A DNA stretch of 64,000 bases from Entoloma clypeatum (Eukaryota > Basidiomycota > Agaricomycetes > Agaricales > Entolomataceae). This document shows positions 22,991 through 34,933 of the stretch, in pieces. The translations under genes and the position numbers were made by a program. The number at the start of each line of letters is the position of its first letter. The first letter of the stretch is position 1. The stretch lies in contig OY751493.1 in the NCBI GenBank assembly GCA_963565915.1, forward strand, positions 3,286,001 through 3,350,000, written 5' to 3'. The notes below the pieces were generated by a model that was not told the DNA's origin, did not search any database, and saw nothing but the letters and a program-made list of their open reading frames with translations.

Positions 22991-25336
22991 TTAGTAGGGA
23001 GATGTACCAAACGCCCGCAGCACACTTTGCAACTTCACCACCATTTCATCCCACTCTGCTTCAGCATCTGAGAGGGCAGTGATAGCACCACCTGCGCCAA
23101 TTATCCATTCCTCCGTTGTAAGAGGGGGCACTGGGGAGCCATCGAATACTTCAGATTCATATTTGAAACAGCTGCGAATGGTAACAGCCCAGTCCCCGCC
23201 TCCACCAACACACCAGTAACCAAAGACTCCAGAATATAAGCTTCGCTCATTGTCCTCTAGAGTTTGAAGGATTTCAACACTGCGCTTCTTGGGAGCCCCA
23301 GTCATGCTGCCTGTTCACAGAGTCAATGGAGGTGGGCAAAAGAGATGGCTCCGGATGACTTACCGGGCGGTAGACTCCTTTTCAGCACCTCCCAGCCAAG
23401 TTCGCTATCTGCATCAAGGTCGGCCGCAGATCCCTCGGCCGCTTTTCCTTGAATCACACTGACCAGCTGCCAAACGGTTTCATACTCTTCTACCACGCAG
23501 AATTGTTTGACTTGTACATCTTCACCAACGACACCATGCAGATCGTGCCTAATCAGGTCGACAATCATGAGATTCTCTGCAACTTCCTTCGTGGAGCCGG
23601 CCAATAGTTCTTCAGCCACAGCGCGGTCAATTCCTGGAGCCTTGCGCACGGTCCCCTTTATAGGGCGCAGCTGACATATTGAATGGGGAGGCCGCGAGAA
23701 TGATAGAAATCGTTCAGGTGATGAGGACAACAAGGTGGAAGGATGTAATCGGAGGTAAGCGGAATGAGGAGCAGGATTGGAGCGTCGGAGCATCTTGTAC
23801 CGTTCCCATGTTGTTGGTGTCAAGGAGGGAGAACAGTTGGGAATGGAAATGCGGGTCGGAGCGGTCAGGCAAATTTCATACGAATCACCAGCAAATAAGT
23901 GCTCTTTGGCTTGATTGATGTGAGAAATATATCGCGTTCTGTCGGGAAGTTTGACGATGGTCGGCGGGTTCTTCATTGGCGGATCTACAGGTACGGGAAT
24001 GGTTTCAATTAGTCGAGATGCTAGTTGGGATATCCATGCACTGTCTCCAGGAAGGAGTGACTGGATGTAAGCCTTGCCCGTGTGAGAGTCTAGAACGACG
24101 CTCCGTTCCACAAAAATCAGGTTGACATCAGGATGCTGGTTGTCGATAGAGCCTTTACATGACCTCAAAGGAATGTGCAGTGAGTTGACGCCAAGCTCGT
24201 AGCTTAGGAACCCTATGAGACCGCCCCAGAATGGTATTTCCGAGCAACCTTTAACTCGGCGAGGCCGCATAAAGGCAGCGAGCCATGACCAGATGTCCCC
24301 ATTCTCCAAGTCCTCCCGCGTAATGGATTTATCGCGCTTGAGGGTGACAAAGGTGTCAGGGACAGAATATCTGATTTGAAGCGTGTTGGGAAGTAAAGAC
24401 CCAATTATTGAAAAACGACCAGGTTTAGCTGCAGAATCCAGCAAAACAAAAGGGGAGTCTTTATCCAGGGCACCCAAAAGCTCACAGATAGCAGTGACAG
24501 AAAGGGCGGATGAATCGACAATAGACGTGGATATCATTCGACGCGTCTGAGGTTGTATCGGACAAAATGGACGCGGGTGTAGGTGAGGCCAAGGATTTCC
24601 AAACATTCGACGAGAAGCAGCATTCCAGGGACTCGGCGTCTTCTGATTTTCTGATGTCCATCTTTGTGCCAGATGCCAAAAATTGCAAATAATTGCTGCA
24701 CCCCCTCCCTCCGTGCAAACGGACTCTGGATGATACTGCACGGCCCAAAACGGGCGTCTTTTGTGCTTTATCGCCATGGTGACGCGCCCATTGTCTTGGC
24801 CGTCGTCAGTCCAAGCCAACTCCTCCAGTTCACCGTTTTCTTCTGGTATCGTGACATGGAGTGAATGATATCGCACCGCTTCGACCAATCCTACGCCTTC
24901 AAATAAGTCGTTGTCGACGTGATGAATGTTGGACACTTGGCCATGCTTCACGACATGTAAACGATGGAGATGTGCGCCGAATTCAATGGCTAAGCTCTGC
25001 AGTCCGAGGCAGACACCGAAAATAGGTAGGAGATATTCATCCTTGATGTGCCAGAGGTCTTCAACGACACCGATGTCTTGTGGATTAGCTGGTGACCCCG
25101 GTCCAGGGCCTATGATGATAGCGGAGAAATAGGGCAGATGGGGGAGAAGCTCTTCAATTGAGAATTCATCGTTTCTGATGATATGTATCACACAGTTGGG
25201 GATTGACAGTCGGCATAGTGAAGCAAGACTATCACTGTTGTCAGCAAAGCACCAATGATGACGGAGATGCAACAGACTTGAAAGTGAATGAGTCATACGA
25301 GTCAACGAACAACAGTCTTGGTTGTCGGATGGTCAT
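22991..25336 (-). CDS. ABZ1: Bifunctional para-aminobenzoate (aminodeoxychorismate) synthase, PabA-PabB fusion
   Basis: The short first exon encodes MTIRQPRLLFVDSYDSFTFN. The second starts LASLCRLSIP and covers the glutamine amidotransferase domain: IIIGPGPGSP, the nucleophile Cys in FGVCLGLQSLAIEFGA, and the His-Glu pair in VQYHPESV. It continues into the PabB domain with PIKGT, the lysine motif that separates aminodeoxychorismate synthase from anthranilate synthase (PIAGT), then AENLMIVDLIRHDL. The last exon starts at the conserved SMTGAPKKRS and ends IITGAGGAI-like (IGAGGAITALSDAEAEWDE). The enzyme makes 4-amino-4-deoxychorismate for folate. It lies in the cytosol in yeast. The start was placed at 25336, where the GATase domain begins with VDSYDSF in the expected position. 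Confidence 0.95.
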
Positions 25337-25730
25337 GACTGTCGGAAATGGTCGTCTAGAATGAGATACCGATAGATATGATCAGGAGCAGATATCAAGG
25401 AAGTCTCCTGAATTGAGAGGTCAACTGGGTGCTGGTCAGAAATGTACTGAAACGAGTGGATTGGAGAACTCACTGACCGGGCCTTATAAACAAGGCGGGT
25501 TTTTGTTGGGTAAAATTTCCAACGCATACATAAGTAATGGGAGGATCCGGGGGTGATCACAAGGATGTTTCAAATGCAAGTACCGTCGCCTTGAGCCTAT
25601 TCCGTAAATCGTGATCATATAACGGTTTTTCGTTGGCAAACCAAATGTCTGCCAACTTTCAGACTTCTCGACGACGGAACCCTCGATGCCTAGTAGTCAT
25701 TTGCGTAGCACGTGACATGCAAGCTCTTTG
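25337..25730. other. Divergent upstream region of ABZ1 and TTI1
   Basis: The 394 bases separate two head-to-head start codons and are the longest intergenic promoter interval between divergent housekeeping genes in the window. I see no RNA gene or repeat. Short open frames are present but show no protein-like features. It should hold both promoters. Confidence 0.5.
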
Positions 25731-28700
25731 ATGTCGAATGCTCAAGAGGTTTTCCAGCGGGTGCGTCTCCTTCATCTATACAAAATGTCCGCCATTTTCA
25801 GACCGACAAAATAGCTCAAGCCAGTCTGTGTACCACTTCTAGGCGCATCGCTCCTCTCACCATCATCCATCCCGAACGTCCTAAAACTTCTTGCGGATCT
25901 GCTCACCATCCTCCGTGATGTCAAGGCATCCGGTTTTGCTTTGACTCCCTCTCTCATATCCTACGCATTTTTCCCTCTGTCCACTTTGCTTCGTAGAAAT
26001 CCTTCCTCGGACATACCAGATCAGGTCTTCGAGAGGATTTTCCTCACTCTGGAAATCCTTTGCGATGACTGGTGGAGGGACTGTGACCTGCCTTTATGGG
26101 AGCAAATATTCATGCTTTGCGGGGCGGTCATAGGAGGGATGGAAGGCAAAGGCAAAGAAAGAGATCGCGACGAGGAAACAAAAGTGGCAGCTGGTCGATG
26201 TCTTCTCGCGTTCCTTCGACCACGAAACAACAGGGAAACGCACGGAACACAAGCTCGTTTTAGCCTGTTCATAGCGCACTCCCAGACGGTCAAGTTCCTC
26301 CCTATCCTTGGTCAGACCCTGGATTCTGTTCTCAGCATAGTTCACTCCCCCTCTCTTTCCCTTCAGCGTGTTTCTTTGGAACTACTCTCCTTGTTCATTG
26401 GGGAATATGCCCCTGACGACTTAATTCCTACTGTTCTGCCAGGTGTCGTCAGCGGTATGACGAAGCTGTCTCTTGGTACGTCCGAAAACAAAGGATGGAC
26501 AACTGGCGAAACAGTGGCCGGCGCCCTGAAGGTAATGCACCTTGCAGTAGTGAGGGCCATCGGAGACAATATCTGTATGAAAGAAGGTGCAATACATCAG
26601 GTTGTTGATCTGGAAGATCTAGCCTATATCTCGATAGTGACAGATGAAACTGCCCCCCTTCCGAACTCGCGACCGTATTCCACACGCCGAACGCCATCCT
26701 GGCTTCGAGGGACGTCTTCACGACTCCTCATTGCTATCAACTCTCTGACCCCTCTGGTCTCTCACCCAACTCCTTCCGCCCTTCTAGCCCTTTCGATTTT
26801 CTCAACAAAAGTCCTTGAGGCCACGCCTTTGACACTACCGCAAGCGCAGCCTTTACTATTGCATTTCCTGCTCTCGCTATCCAATTGCCGCTTTGACTCT
26901 GTTTCGGCGGAATCTCGTAAATCCCTCCTAACCCTTCTCAACACTCCCTCCAGAGCCCAACACCTGTTGCAGCAGACTTTATTGCGCACTACAAGTGATA
27001 ACTTGTCAGCACTTCCCAGACTACTCCCAACTCATGCAGATGCAAGAGTTGAACATGTGGCTGGGCTGATTGAAGCCGTTTGTCGACTTGCCCTCGCACA
27101 AGACGAGGAGGGAAGGGGATTAACATCGATATCGTCTGGCATCGGAAGGCTTCTTGGTCCCACGGGCGGCATAGAAAAATGGGGGTGGAATCTTTTGTAT
27201 GTTCTGGAGTTTGTTGAACCCACTGTGACCATTCTACAAGCGTCTTCGGCCCAGCTGATGCTAGAAAACAATTCAGACGCTCCGCAATGGGTGCCATTTC
27301 CTCATCTGACGTTCAAAAATGCGTCATCACGCAGCACCCAGGATGCTCTGGGGAACATGTTCCGTTTTCTGGGTCGCGCAGCAGGGGATAGCTGCCTCTT
27401 CTCCGCGGAATGGTTCACAAACGTGGGTCGCAACAATCGAGGAGCTAGATCAGTTGCTGCAACTTGGTGTGCTTGCCGTCTTTTAGAAGGAGTTGCGGAC
27501 ATTTCTCTATCAGAAGGTGTGACTGGAGATGCGATTGCTCACCGAAGAAGCAAACGCCTGTTGAAATTTACCCGATCTTTGGCGAAGAATATTGCAGAAC
27601 TTTGGGACGAAATCAATGATGACAACGATCCGATACCTGGCATTGGACACGAAGGAGACGACCCAAACAGCAATGTACTAGTTCAACATGTTCAAGGTAT
27701 CCATTCCATTCATGAGACTCTCCACATTACGCGTCCTGCATCTCTGAAAGAGAAGCATGAGGCACAACAACCATTACTCCATAAAGCCCTCTCGTTGCAA
27801 CTTCTAGCAGTTACAGCTGGAGTCCTCCAGTCTCAGTTTTCCTCGTTGCTCCTCTATGCCCTCTATCCGATACTACAATCGCTCGTCTCCTCTGAGGCGT
27901 TTCTATCATCCACGGCCTTCGCATCTCTATATTTCATGTCTACTTCCATGTCATACGCATCTCCCGCAAATCTTCTCCTTTCTAACTTTGACTACACGTT
28001 AGACGCGGTATCGCGTCGCCTTACTCGTCGGTGGCTGGACCTTGACGCGACTAAGGTGCTCGCTTTGATGATACGTCTTGTCGGCAGCAGCGTAGTTGAT
28101 CGAGCTGGTGATCTTGTTGAAGAATGCTTCGACCGCTTGGACGAATATCATGGATATGAGATTCTTGTCGAAGGACTCATCCAGGTCTTGGGAGAAGTCA
28201 TCAACGTCATCAAAGAAGATGTTCAAGACAGCCCTCCGGAATCGGCCCCGTCATCTAAGCCAGATGAAGTTACCCGGTCAATGGATGACTTCCTTGATTG
28301 GCTCGCTCATAGACACGACCAAGCTGACGAGGCACTCGACGCCACTGATTACGGTCCTGCCCCTCGCGAAGCTTGGGGTCCAAATAAAAGCGATAAGTCT
28401 GAAGATGCTGATGGGGGAGAGTCAATCCTCCGACAAGCAGAGACGAACGATGAGCCGACTCCAACTCCCATCCAGGCGCTGACCAAACAAATCGTATCGC
28501 GTTCGCTATATTTTCTGACCCATGGGTCGCCAGTCATCCGCGCAAGAATTCTGTCACTTTTGGGCTCATCAGCTTCTGTCCTTCCAGAGTCCGCTTTCCT
28601 GCCGTCTATCCACTCTGCGTGGCCTTTCATCCTAAATCGATTCTCTGACTCGGAATCCTTTGTCGTCAGCGCTGCGGCTTCCTTGGTTGAGGCCTTGGTG

Positions 28701-29162
28701 ATCCACTTTGGTACCTTTATGTTTCGAAGAATTTGGGACGATATATGGCCGAGATTCCACGTATTGCTTGACAAACTGGATGCGGCAGATGCCACAAGTG
28801 CATTGTCAAGACGCGGCTACCGGGCGGTCGGAACTGAGTCGGCATACACTCACTCGCACCGCCTATACAAATCTTTGATCAGGACAATGACTGCTGCCCT
28901 CAAAGGAGTGCACCCACATGACGCTTCTGTCTGGCAAGTACTACTCGCCTTTCGTAGGTTTCTACACGAAGGAGCACACCAAGAATTGCAAGGATGCGCC
29001 AGGAAATTGTATATAGCAGTGGGGGAGAGGGATGCCGATGCGGTATGGTTGGTATTGTCTTCGACCATGGATGATACGAATACTACGATGCGGTTCTTAC
29101 GGATGCCACGGTGGGAGATTGAGAAAAATGTATCATTTATCTTCCAAGAAATTGGTATTTGA
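25731..29162 (+). CDS. TTI1: Tti1, TEL2-interacting protein 1 (TTT complex)
   Basis: A 30-base first exon (25731-25760, MSNAQEVFQR) and one very long second exon (25815-29162) give 1125 residues. The protein is almost entirely helical HEAT-like repeats. Tti1 landmarks include LKPVCVPLLG at the start of exon 2, LTLEILCDDWW, a glycine-poor run of leucine-rich helices, and the C-terminal HPHDASVWQVLLAF, and KLYIAVGERDADAVWLVLSS near the end. Tti1 forms the TTT co-chaperone complex with Tel2 and Tti2, which stabilises PIKK kinases such as TOR and ATM. The stop codon is only 12 bases from the end of the convergent dCMP deaminase gene, so the 3' UTRs must overlap. Confidence 0.85.
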
Positions 29163-29174
29163 CGGTACGGTACG

Positions 29175-30544
29175 TCAGCTTGTTAATGGAAACCGCGGCC
29201 CTTGTAATGATGTGGGGACATGTAGACGAGAGCGTCTATTGGGATTAAATCTCCGAAGTCGGACTCCAGCTTCTTCAAAGAGTGAAGCAGATGCATCGTC
29301 ACTGCAAGATGTAAGGAGAATTCCACAAAACATAATCCTATTCACTGACACTTTATAGGTCAAATTATACACAACTGTCTTCACTCCGGTTTGGATAATT
29401 TTGACGGTGCATTTCAAACACGGACAGCTACAGGAAAATTTGGTCAGAAGGATCTTTAGTTTGGTAGGATCCGCGGACGTATTGCAGTATAGCACGGCGT
29501 TTGAGCCCACCCTCTCTCGTCCTGCTTCTAGTAGCGCATTCTCTTCTGCATGTAGACAAACGCATTCGAGGGATTGAGATGATCCATTACATTGAGGACA
29601 ACCACCGTCATCGCAGTTTTGAAGTCCACGAGGCGTACCATTGTACCTGATTCAAAAATCAAGAGAAATGCAATGAAACGATGCAGGATGTATATACCCT
29701 GTAGAAACCACTCGATTGTCTCGCACAAGAACTGCTCCCACACGACGTTTCATACAGTTTGATCTCTGTGAGGCTAAAGATGCTAATGTCTTGTTGTGCA
29801 ATTGACTTGACACATCAATGTAGTGTAGTCGAAGAAACACGGACCATAAAATATGCATCCCACCCAGGTCGCAATAACTCGGGATCCAGCAAATTTAGGT
29901 CTTCCAAATGCTTATGGAGGCCAAATATGTCTTCAAAAGAATTATCAATCTGAACGTCGATTAGATCACATAGATCTTGGAGGGAGGTGCTTTTTTGTGA
30001 TGTATTCGGAGAGTCTGGTGGACGATGACCGAAAACGATGCGGTCGTGATCCCTAACGAACTCTGACAATGATACAGTCGGGCTGCACAAGATATGAGCG
30101 GAGCATATAAATCCAGAAGACGGAGAAGGCGCACCTGTTTGCGCGAGTAAATCGGGTATACAGTGGAGCATCGATGCTGATAAGCATGAAGAAGGGCCGT
30201 CGTATGAAGAATTCCACTAGATGGCGTGAACATAAGTCGACAGTGACAAAGTTCCGCCTCCAGTTCTCTGTAACATGTAACAGCACCTCTTGGGCAGAGG
30301 AGAAGGTGATTGGATTGGATTCTGGCCCATTAACTGCACCTGGCGCACACGATCCATGCGATTTGGAAGTGCAGTTGTATTCAACTTTTGAATGGGAGGA
30401 GGGCCGAGTTACCCCTGAACGGGACATGAGCTGAACATGGCCATCTTTTAGGATTTGGACGGATGTGAAGCCATGGACGGAGACAAAATACTGTTCCACA
30501 GTTGTTTTTCCTGAGAAGCGTGTCCCTACAAGAGCAATCAGCAT
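29175..30544 (-). CDS. DCD1: Deoxycytidylate (dCMP) deaminase
   Basis: This multi-exon gene encodes a fungal-type dCMP deaminase that makes dUMP for thymidylate synthesis. As in yeast Dcd1, the N-terminal half is P-loop-like (GTRFSGKTTVEQYF) and carries RRPFFMLISIDAPLYTRF. The C-terminal deaminase domain has RPGWDAYFM, LASLASQRSNCMKRRVGAVL, the zinc motif HAEENALLEAGR, and the second zinc pair in CPCLKCTVKI. The final exon (ending 29175) begins at VDDASASLFEEAGV after a donor AAAGT/GTCAGT. The start at 30544 opens directly with MLIALVGT, as expected. It converges on TTI1 with 12 bases between the coding ends. Confidence 0.93.
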
Positions 30545-30879
30545 GAGGGAGTGTCGCTAATTTAGTACTAAGTAGTTCAGGTGACTTCAAATTATCAGGT
30601 ACTGTAATGTATGAGTTATACTCTATGTAGTACCGTTCTGTCCTCACAGTTCCACCGAAAAACGCCATCTTCCTGCAAACACCTGCGAGTAACCCAACCT
30701 GGGGCATCTTTGTCTCCCAGAAACTGCTCAACTGCTTCAGTCCAAACCGGTCTTGAGTCATTACATGGTTGTCACTGCATTGCTTTTTTGAAGACAAAGC
30801 ACGCCGAAAATGGGGTGAGTTGTACAACGCCGCCAGCCAGGGACTCACAGCTGTGCCGATATTCTGATGACCTGACAGG
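30545..30879. other. Interval between DCD1 start and POP3-like stop
   Basis: The 335 bases are upstream of DCD1 and downstream of the POP3-like gene, both on the minus strand. A minus-strand open frame spans part of it, but without a recognisable domain, so I treat it as promoter and UTR. No tRNA cloverleaf or B-box-like GGTTCGAATCC was found. Confidence 0.45.
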
Positions 30880-31877
30880 CTATTCTGTTGGAGCAACGAT
30901 GGCTTTCTTGGCTTTCTTTGCCAGAAGTTTCTCTTCCTTTCGCCTCTCCTTTTTAGCCTTCATGTCCTTTGGAGCCGATGTGCTGATCTGTTTGATGTGC
31001 GTCGGAATAAACCCCTGACGATGTTTTGCAACGGAAAGCCAGGCCGCGGCTAATATCGGAACGGAGCTGAGCAGAGGCATTAACGCGTCCAACGACGGCG
31101 AACCCACCTGCAATCAAATCTAAGTTTTAAGGCTCCAAAGTCAACTTATTGACCTACATCCATGCCGATAACAGCTGCCCTTCGTAATCCTATAGCTTGC
31201 GCCATCGAGGCTTCGGCTCCTTTGGGTAATGTTACAAGCGTCAGCGTCTCTTTGACTTGAGCTGAATTGTAGGCTGCGACCAGATGGGGTAAGTGGTCCA
31301 CAAGCAGTACTGGGTTGATATCCGCCCGACAAACGAGGATAACTTTCAGGGGAAGGTAAGACGAGTTGGCATTAGGTTTTGTTGCGACAACAGTGGTACG
31401 ATTCTTCTGAATCTGGGATTCCAGTCGTTTGGTCACTTCATTGATACCGATGACCAAATGCTGGAGGATTTTTGGCTGTTCTAATGTTGCTTCCGAACTT
31501 GGTGAATCATCCGGTACGTGAGGTTCATCGAGCACCATTCCATGTGCCGGGTGTTCTGCTTGCGTTCTTCTTTTCTTTCCTCGGGATGAGTCGTGGTCAC
31601 CCCTCTTTCGCTTTCGATTTCCCTTCCTTCGCTGTTGGTGATATTCGGCAACACCATTCATCACGACGATCATAAAAGACAAAATAGAATCCTGTACGTT
31701 CATGGAAACGGAAGGCCTGAAAGCGTAATTTCGCAAGAAGGATACACGGTGGGAAGTCACAGACATACCATTGGATTCTGAAGGGGGTATCAAGGACACT
31801 CTTGAATACAGATTTGCGTTGTCCACCCTCGCGGGGTTTTGCACGATTGGAGGCATGACTGTGTATTCGAGCAGACA
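30880..31877 (-). CDS. POP3: RNase P/MRP subunit, Pop3/Rpp38-like (L7Ae family)
   Basis: The gene starts at MSARIHSHASNRAKPREGG. An intron after the codon stretch for RIQW leads to an exon with VQDSILSFMIVVMNGVAEYH and a basic linker (RRKGNRKRKRGDH). The L7Ae-like core follows: LPLKVILVCRADINPVLLVDHLPHLV, then LTLVTLPKGAEASMAQAIGL and RRAAVIGMD. The last exon continues VGSPSLDALMPLLSSVP and ends in a lysine-rich tail (KAKKERRKEEKLLAKKAKK). The fold and the 'CRADINP...LPKG' pattern fit Pop3/Rpp38, which binds the RNA of RNase P and RNase MRP. The start codon is 84 bases from that of the divergent arrestin gene. Confidence 0.8.
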
Positions 31878-31961
31878 TTGAACGAAACACAGCCACCGAT
31901 TTGATGTACCCTCTTGTTCTATCTGCAAGCAAGAAAACCGGCCGACTTTGCATCTCAAAGC

Positions 31962-34728
31962 ATGTATCCTTCCCCTCAGCACATTCCCCCGTTGCAGGAA
32001 TCGCAGAGAACCGAGCGGCTTTCCCGGAACAGCACTATCATAAACTTGAAGTCGACCCCGGGGCGAAGCGCAGCAGAATTAAAACTCGTCCTCGGAAGCT
32101 CGAAACCCAGACTGAAATTTGGCGCGACTCTTCTCCCGGTCACTGCGTCACCCTCTCTTGCTGAGGGACAAGCAGTTTACCTCGACAATGTCAAATCTCA
32201 GACGACAGTGCAACTTGACATCATCCTGGATTGCCAGACTTGTGTACAAGGGGGATTTCTTCGGGGCCACATCAAAGTCTCTATTCAGAAAGACCCTCTC
32301 ATCCGGATATCAGACGGAAAAATCAGAGTCATCGGCTACGAAATTTTACCCAATGAAAAAGATTGCCACCCTTTCTATCATTGCTCGTCCTACTTTTCTG
32401 CGGCAGCGCCTTCATCACCCTGTCTCTATGAATCACAGCATGATGCTGAAGGATTTTCTCAGGCTAAAGAAGGGGAACACTGTCTGCCGTTCTCAATGTA
32501 TCTTCCCTTGGATGCACGATGCGGTATTCCTAAAGGCGTCTTGCTATCCCTGTCAAAAGTGGCGATACGATATATCGCAATGGTGTCAGTCTTCAGTAAT
32601 GCATGATAGAGCCTGTTTATTTGACGACTAATGTTTCAAGCTCCTTGTAGTTCCATCAAAGTCAAAGATTCGATGTCGGGCGGATGGTCTTTTGCCTATT
32701 TTTATCGAAAGTGTGAAATCTGGCCTCGATTAAACCCTTCAGCCGTCCTTGCCCCTGCAGAACGGCCTTTACGTGCATCGGGAACTAAGACCTGTCCATC
32801 CAATGATGGCGGAGATGTGAAGCTGACTGCGTCTGTACATCGCTTGCACTGGATTGCCGGTCAACAATGCACTGTCAAAATCGTCGTCACCAATGATACC
32901 AAGAAAATCATCAAAAGCCTGACCTTGTCTCTTATCCGTTCGACCATCATCTTCAAGCCAAAGCGCCGTTCAACTTCTTTTCTTGAATCTGGTAGCACTG
33001 GTGCAGAACCTTCCCCGGCGTCGACTACTCATAAGCAAGTGGCGGAGTCACTTCTGGACATGAGCCAACAGGGATTCGAAGTGCGACCCCGAGGCAGCAC
33101 GAAGGGATGGTGGAACGGAGTGAGTGCAGGTGAGCACCTAGAAATTTCCGAACTGCTGTTGTTACCGGTGAGCGCGACTTTTGACCACCGATCCGTAAAT
33201 GATGGTGTTATATCAGTTAGGTGAATTATCTGTCGCTCGGAGTCGACTTTTTGAAGTCAATTACTCTATATGCGTCACCGTGGGTGGCGGGCCTTTGCGA
33301 ACTGCAGACTTGCGAGTTATATTGCCCATCCGTATAGTCAGCTTCCTGTCGCTCGACCCTCCACCAAGTTATCCTTTGCCTCTACAGGACGATTGCACTC
33401 TTGAAACCTCTTGTTCGACAAAAAATGCCGACGTTCTGCAGTCCAAATCTGAGGATTATCAACGACCGAACGTGACAAGGCCGCCTCATTCTCAAAATCG
33501 GAAATATATTGACTTGAAATTCCTTGGGAAAGTGGAAGATGAGGGTAAGCTCTACAGCGAGTTTCGTCCATTAAGGACCGTCGCAGAAAGCGAAGATGAA
33601 AGGAATTTTTCATCGTGGATGCTTCCCGCAGAAGCTTCCCAAACGACTTCGATTTTAACCGGAGACCCTTATGGAGGCATCGAACACCAAAACGATGAAG
33701 ATAACCACCAGGGCCGTGATTCTCGAACCCGTTTGAATGCAATTGACCACTCCAGCAAACTGGCTGTACATGAAGATGAGGTCGACGAGATAATTCGGAT
33801 GTTCCTTGATCCCGAGGTCGAAGATGCGCCCCACTTTTCTGACTTGTATTACGCCTCTATTCAAGGGGAATCCCCGCAAGCAGATCAAGAAGGGGATAGA
33901 TGTCATGAGCAGGACACATCAATTCCCTCAGAGAGTTCCCACCTCCTTGATGCACTTGCCAGACCAGAAGATTATTCGCAGCGCCGGCCTGAATTCGCTG
34001 CGAATCCGCGTCCGAGGACGATCTTCACAAGACCGAACCAACCCCGTGGGCCATCCAGCTTTGCTCGACGCGTCCAAGAGAAACTACAGGCCACGACGAA
34101 CCGGACACAGGGAGCTGGCGATAGACCCTCCCTCGCATACACTCCCCTGAAGTCGTCCGAAGGTACATATCAATACGAACCCCGAGTGGCGTCTCCCGGT
34201 ATCACACCATCGATGCATGATTCAGGCAGGAACTCGGACTGGGGCGACCATTGCGATCTCACGGGAAATTCATGGACGAACCCGCCTCTGCCTGGAACGA
34301 ACGACTCGGGCTCTACTAAAGGAGACCTCTCCAGCTCTCATTCTCTGCCCTGTTTGATGATCCCACCGCCTTCCAGAACAGAGACTACCGACGGCAATCA
34401 TATTGACTCGCAATCATTCCCAAACAATACGAAAGACTTGGGCGACAAGGAGGTCACGATGTCTGTTCCACTTGGAGGCTTCTCACTACTTCCACCTGCG
34501 CTTACTAGCAGGCCATCGATCCTAGGTCACCAAACAAATGTGCAAGCCCCTGTGATTGTCAGCGCGATTCTCAACGAGGACAACATGGCTACGAGCCCGT
34601 CAATAACGCTCGGTAACCGCGCGGGTTGTATCAACGTTCTTGGATCTGTCGAATCTGGGAGTTCAGTGAAGGCTAGAATACGAGAATTAGAAGAGAGGCA
34701 AAGGCTGTTAGCGATGAATGAGTCTTAA
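31962..34728 (+). CDS. Alpha-arrestin (Arrestin_N/Arrestin_C domain) protein
   Basis: Three exons (31962-32584, 32651-33167, 33217-34728) give 883 residues. The arrestin N lobe is seen in LKLVLGSSKPRLKFG, then VQLDIILDCQTCVQGGFLRGHIKV. The C lobe follows with VKLTASVHRLHWIAGQQCTVKIVVTND and GEHLEISELLLLP, closing at NYSICVTVGGGPLRTADLRV. Just after the C lobe comes PPSY at about residues 429-432, a PPxY motif of the type bound by WW domains of Rsp5/Nedd4 ligases. The remaining roughly 450 residues are Ser/Thr/Pro-rich and look disordered, and a short coiled helix (ARIRELEERQRLL) ends the protein. The likely role is an adaptor for ubiquitin-dependent endocytosis of plasma-membrane transporters; the cargo is unknown. 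Confidence 0.85.
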
Positions 34729-34933
34729 GGACCTATTTTCCTGTCGTTCCATCATCGCATTCACTTTTGAGCTGATGTCTCCGGTCGTGTATCAAATGAA
34801 GTATGATTAGAATTGAATGGAGCTGAATACATACCACAACTGCGGGTGATTAAGATGTATATTCAGATCGGTGGCACAGCAATAAATCTCCAATAAGTAG
34901 ATATCACGGTGAATATGGGGTGCTCAAGAGATG

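Noticed and set aside
30545..30879. Possible tRNA or extra exon between DCD1 and the POP3-like gene
   Set aside because: No cloverleaf or internal promoter boxes were found, and the open frame there has no recognisable domain.
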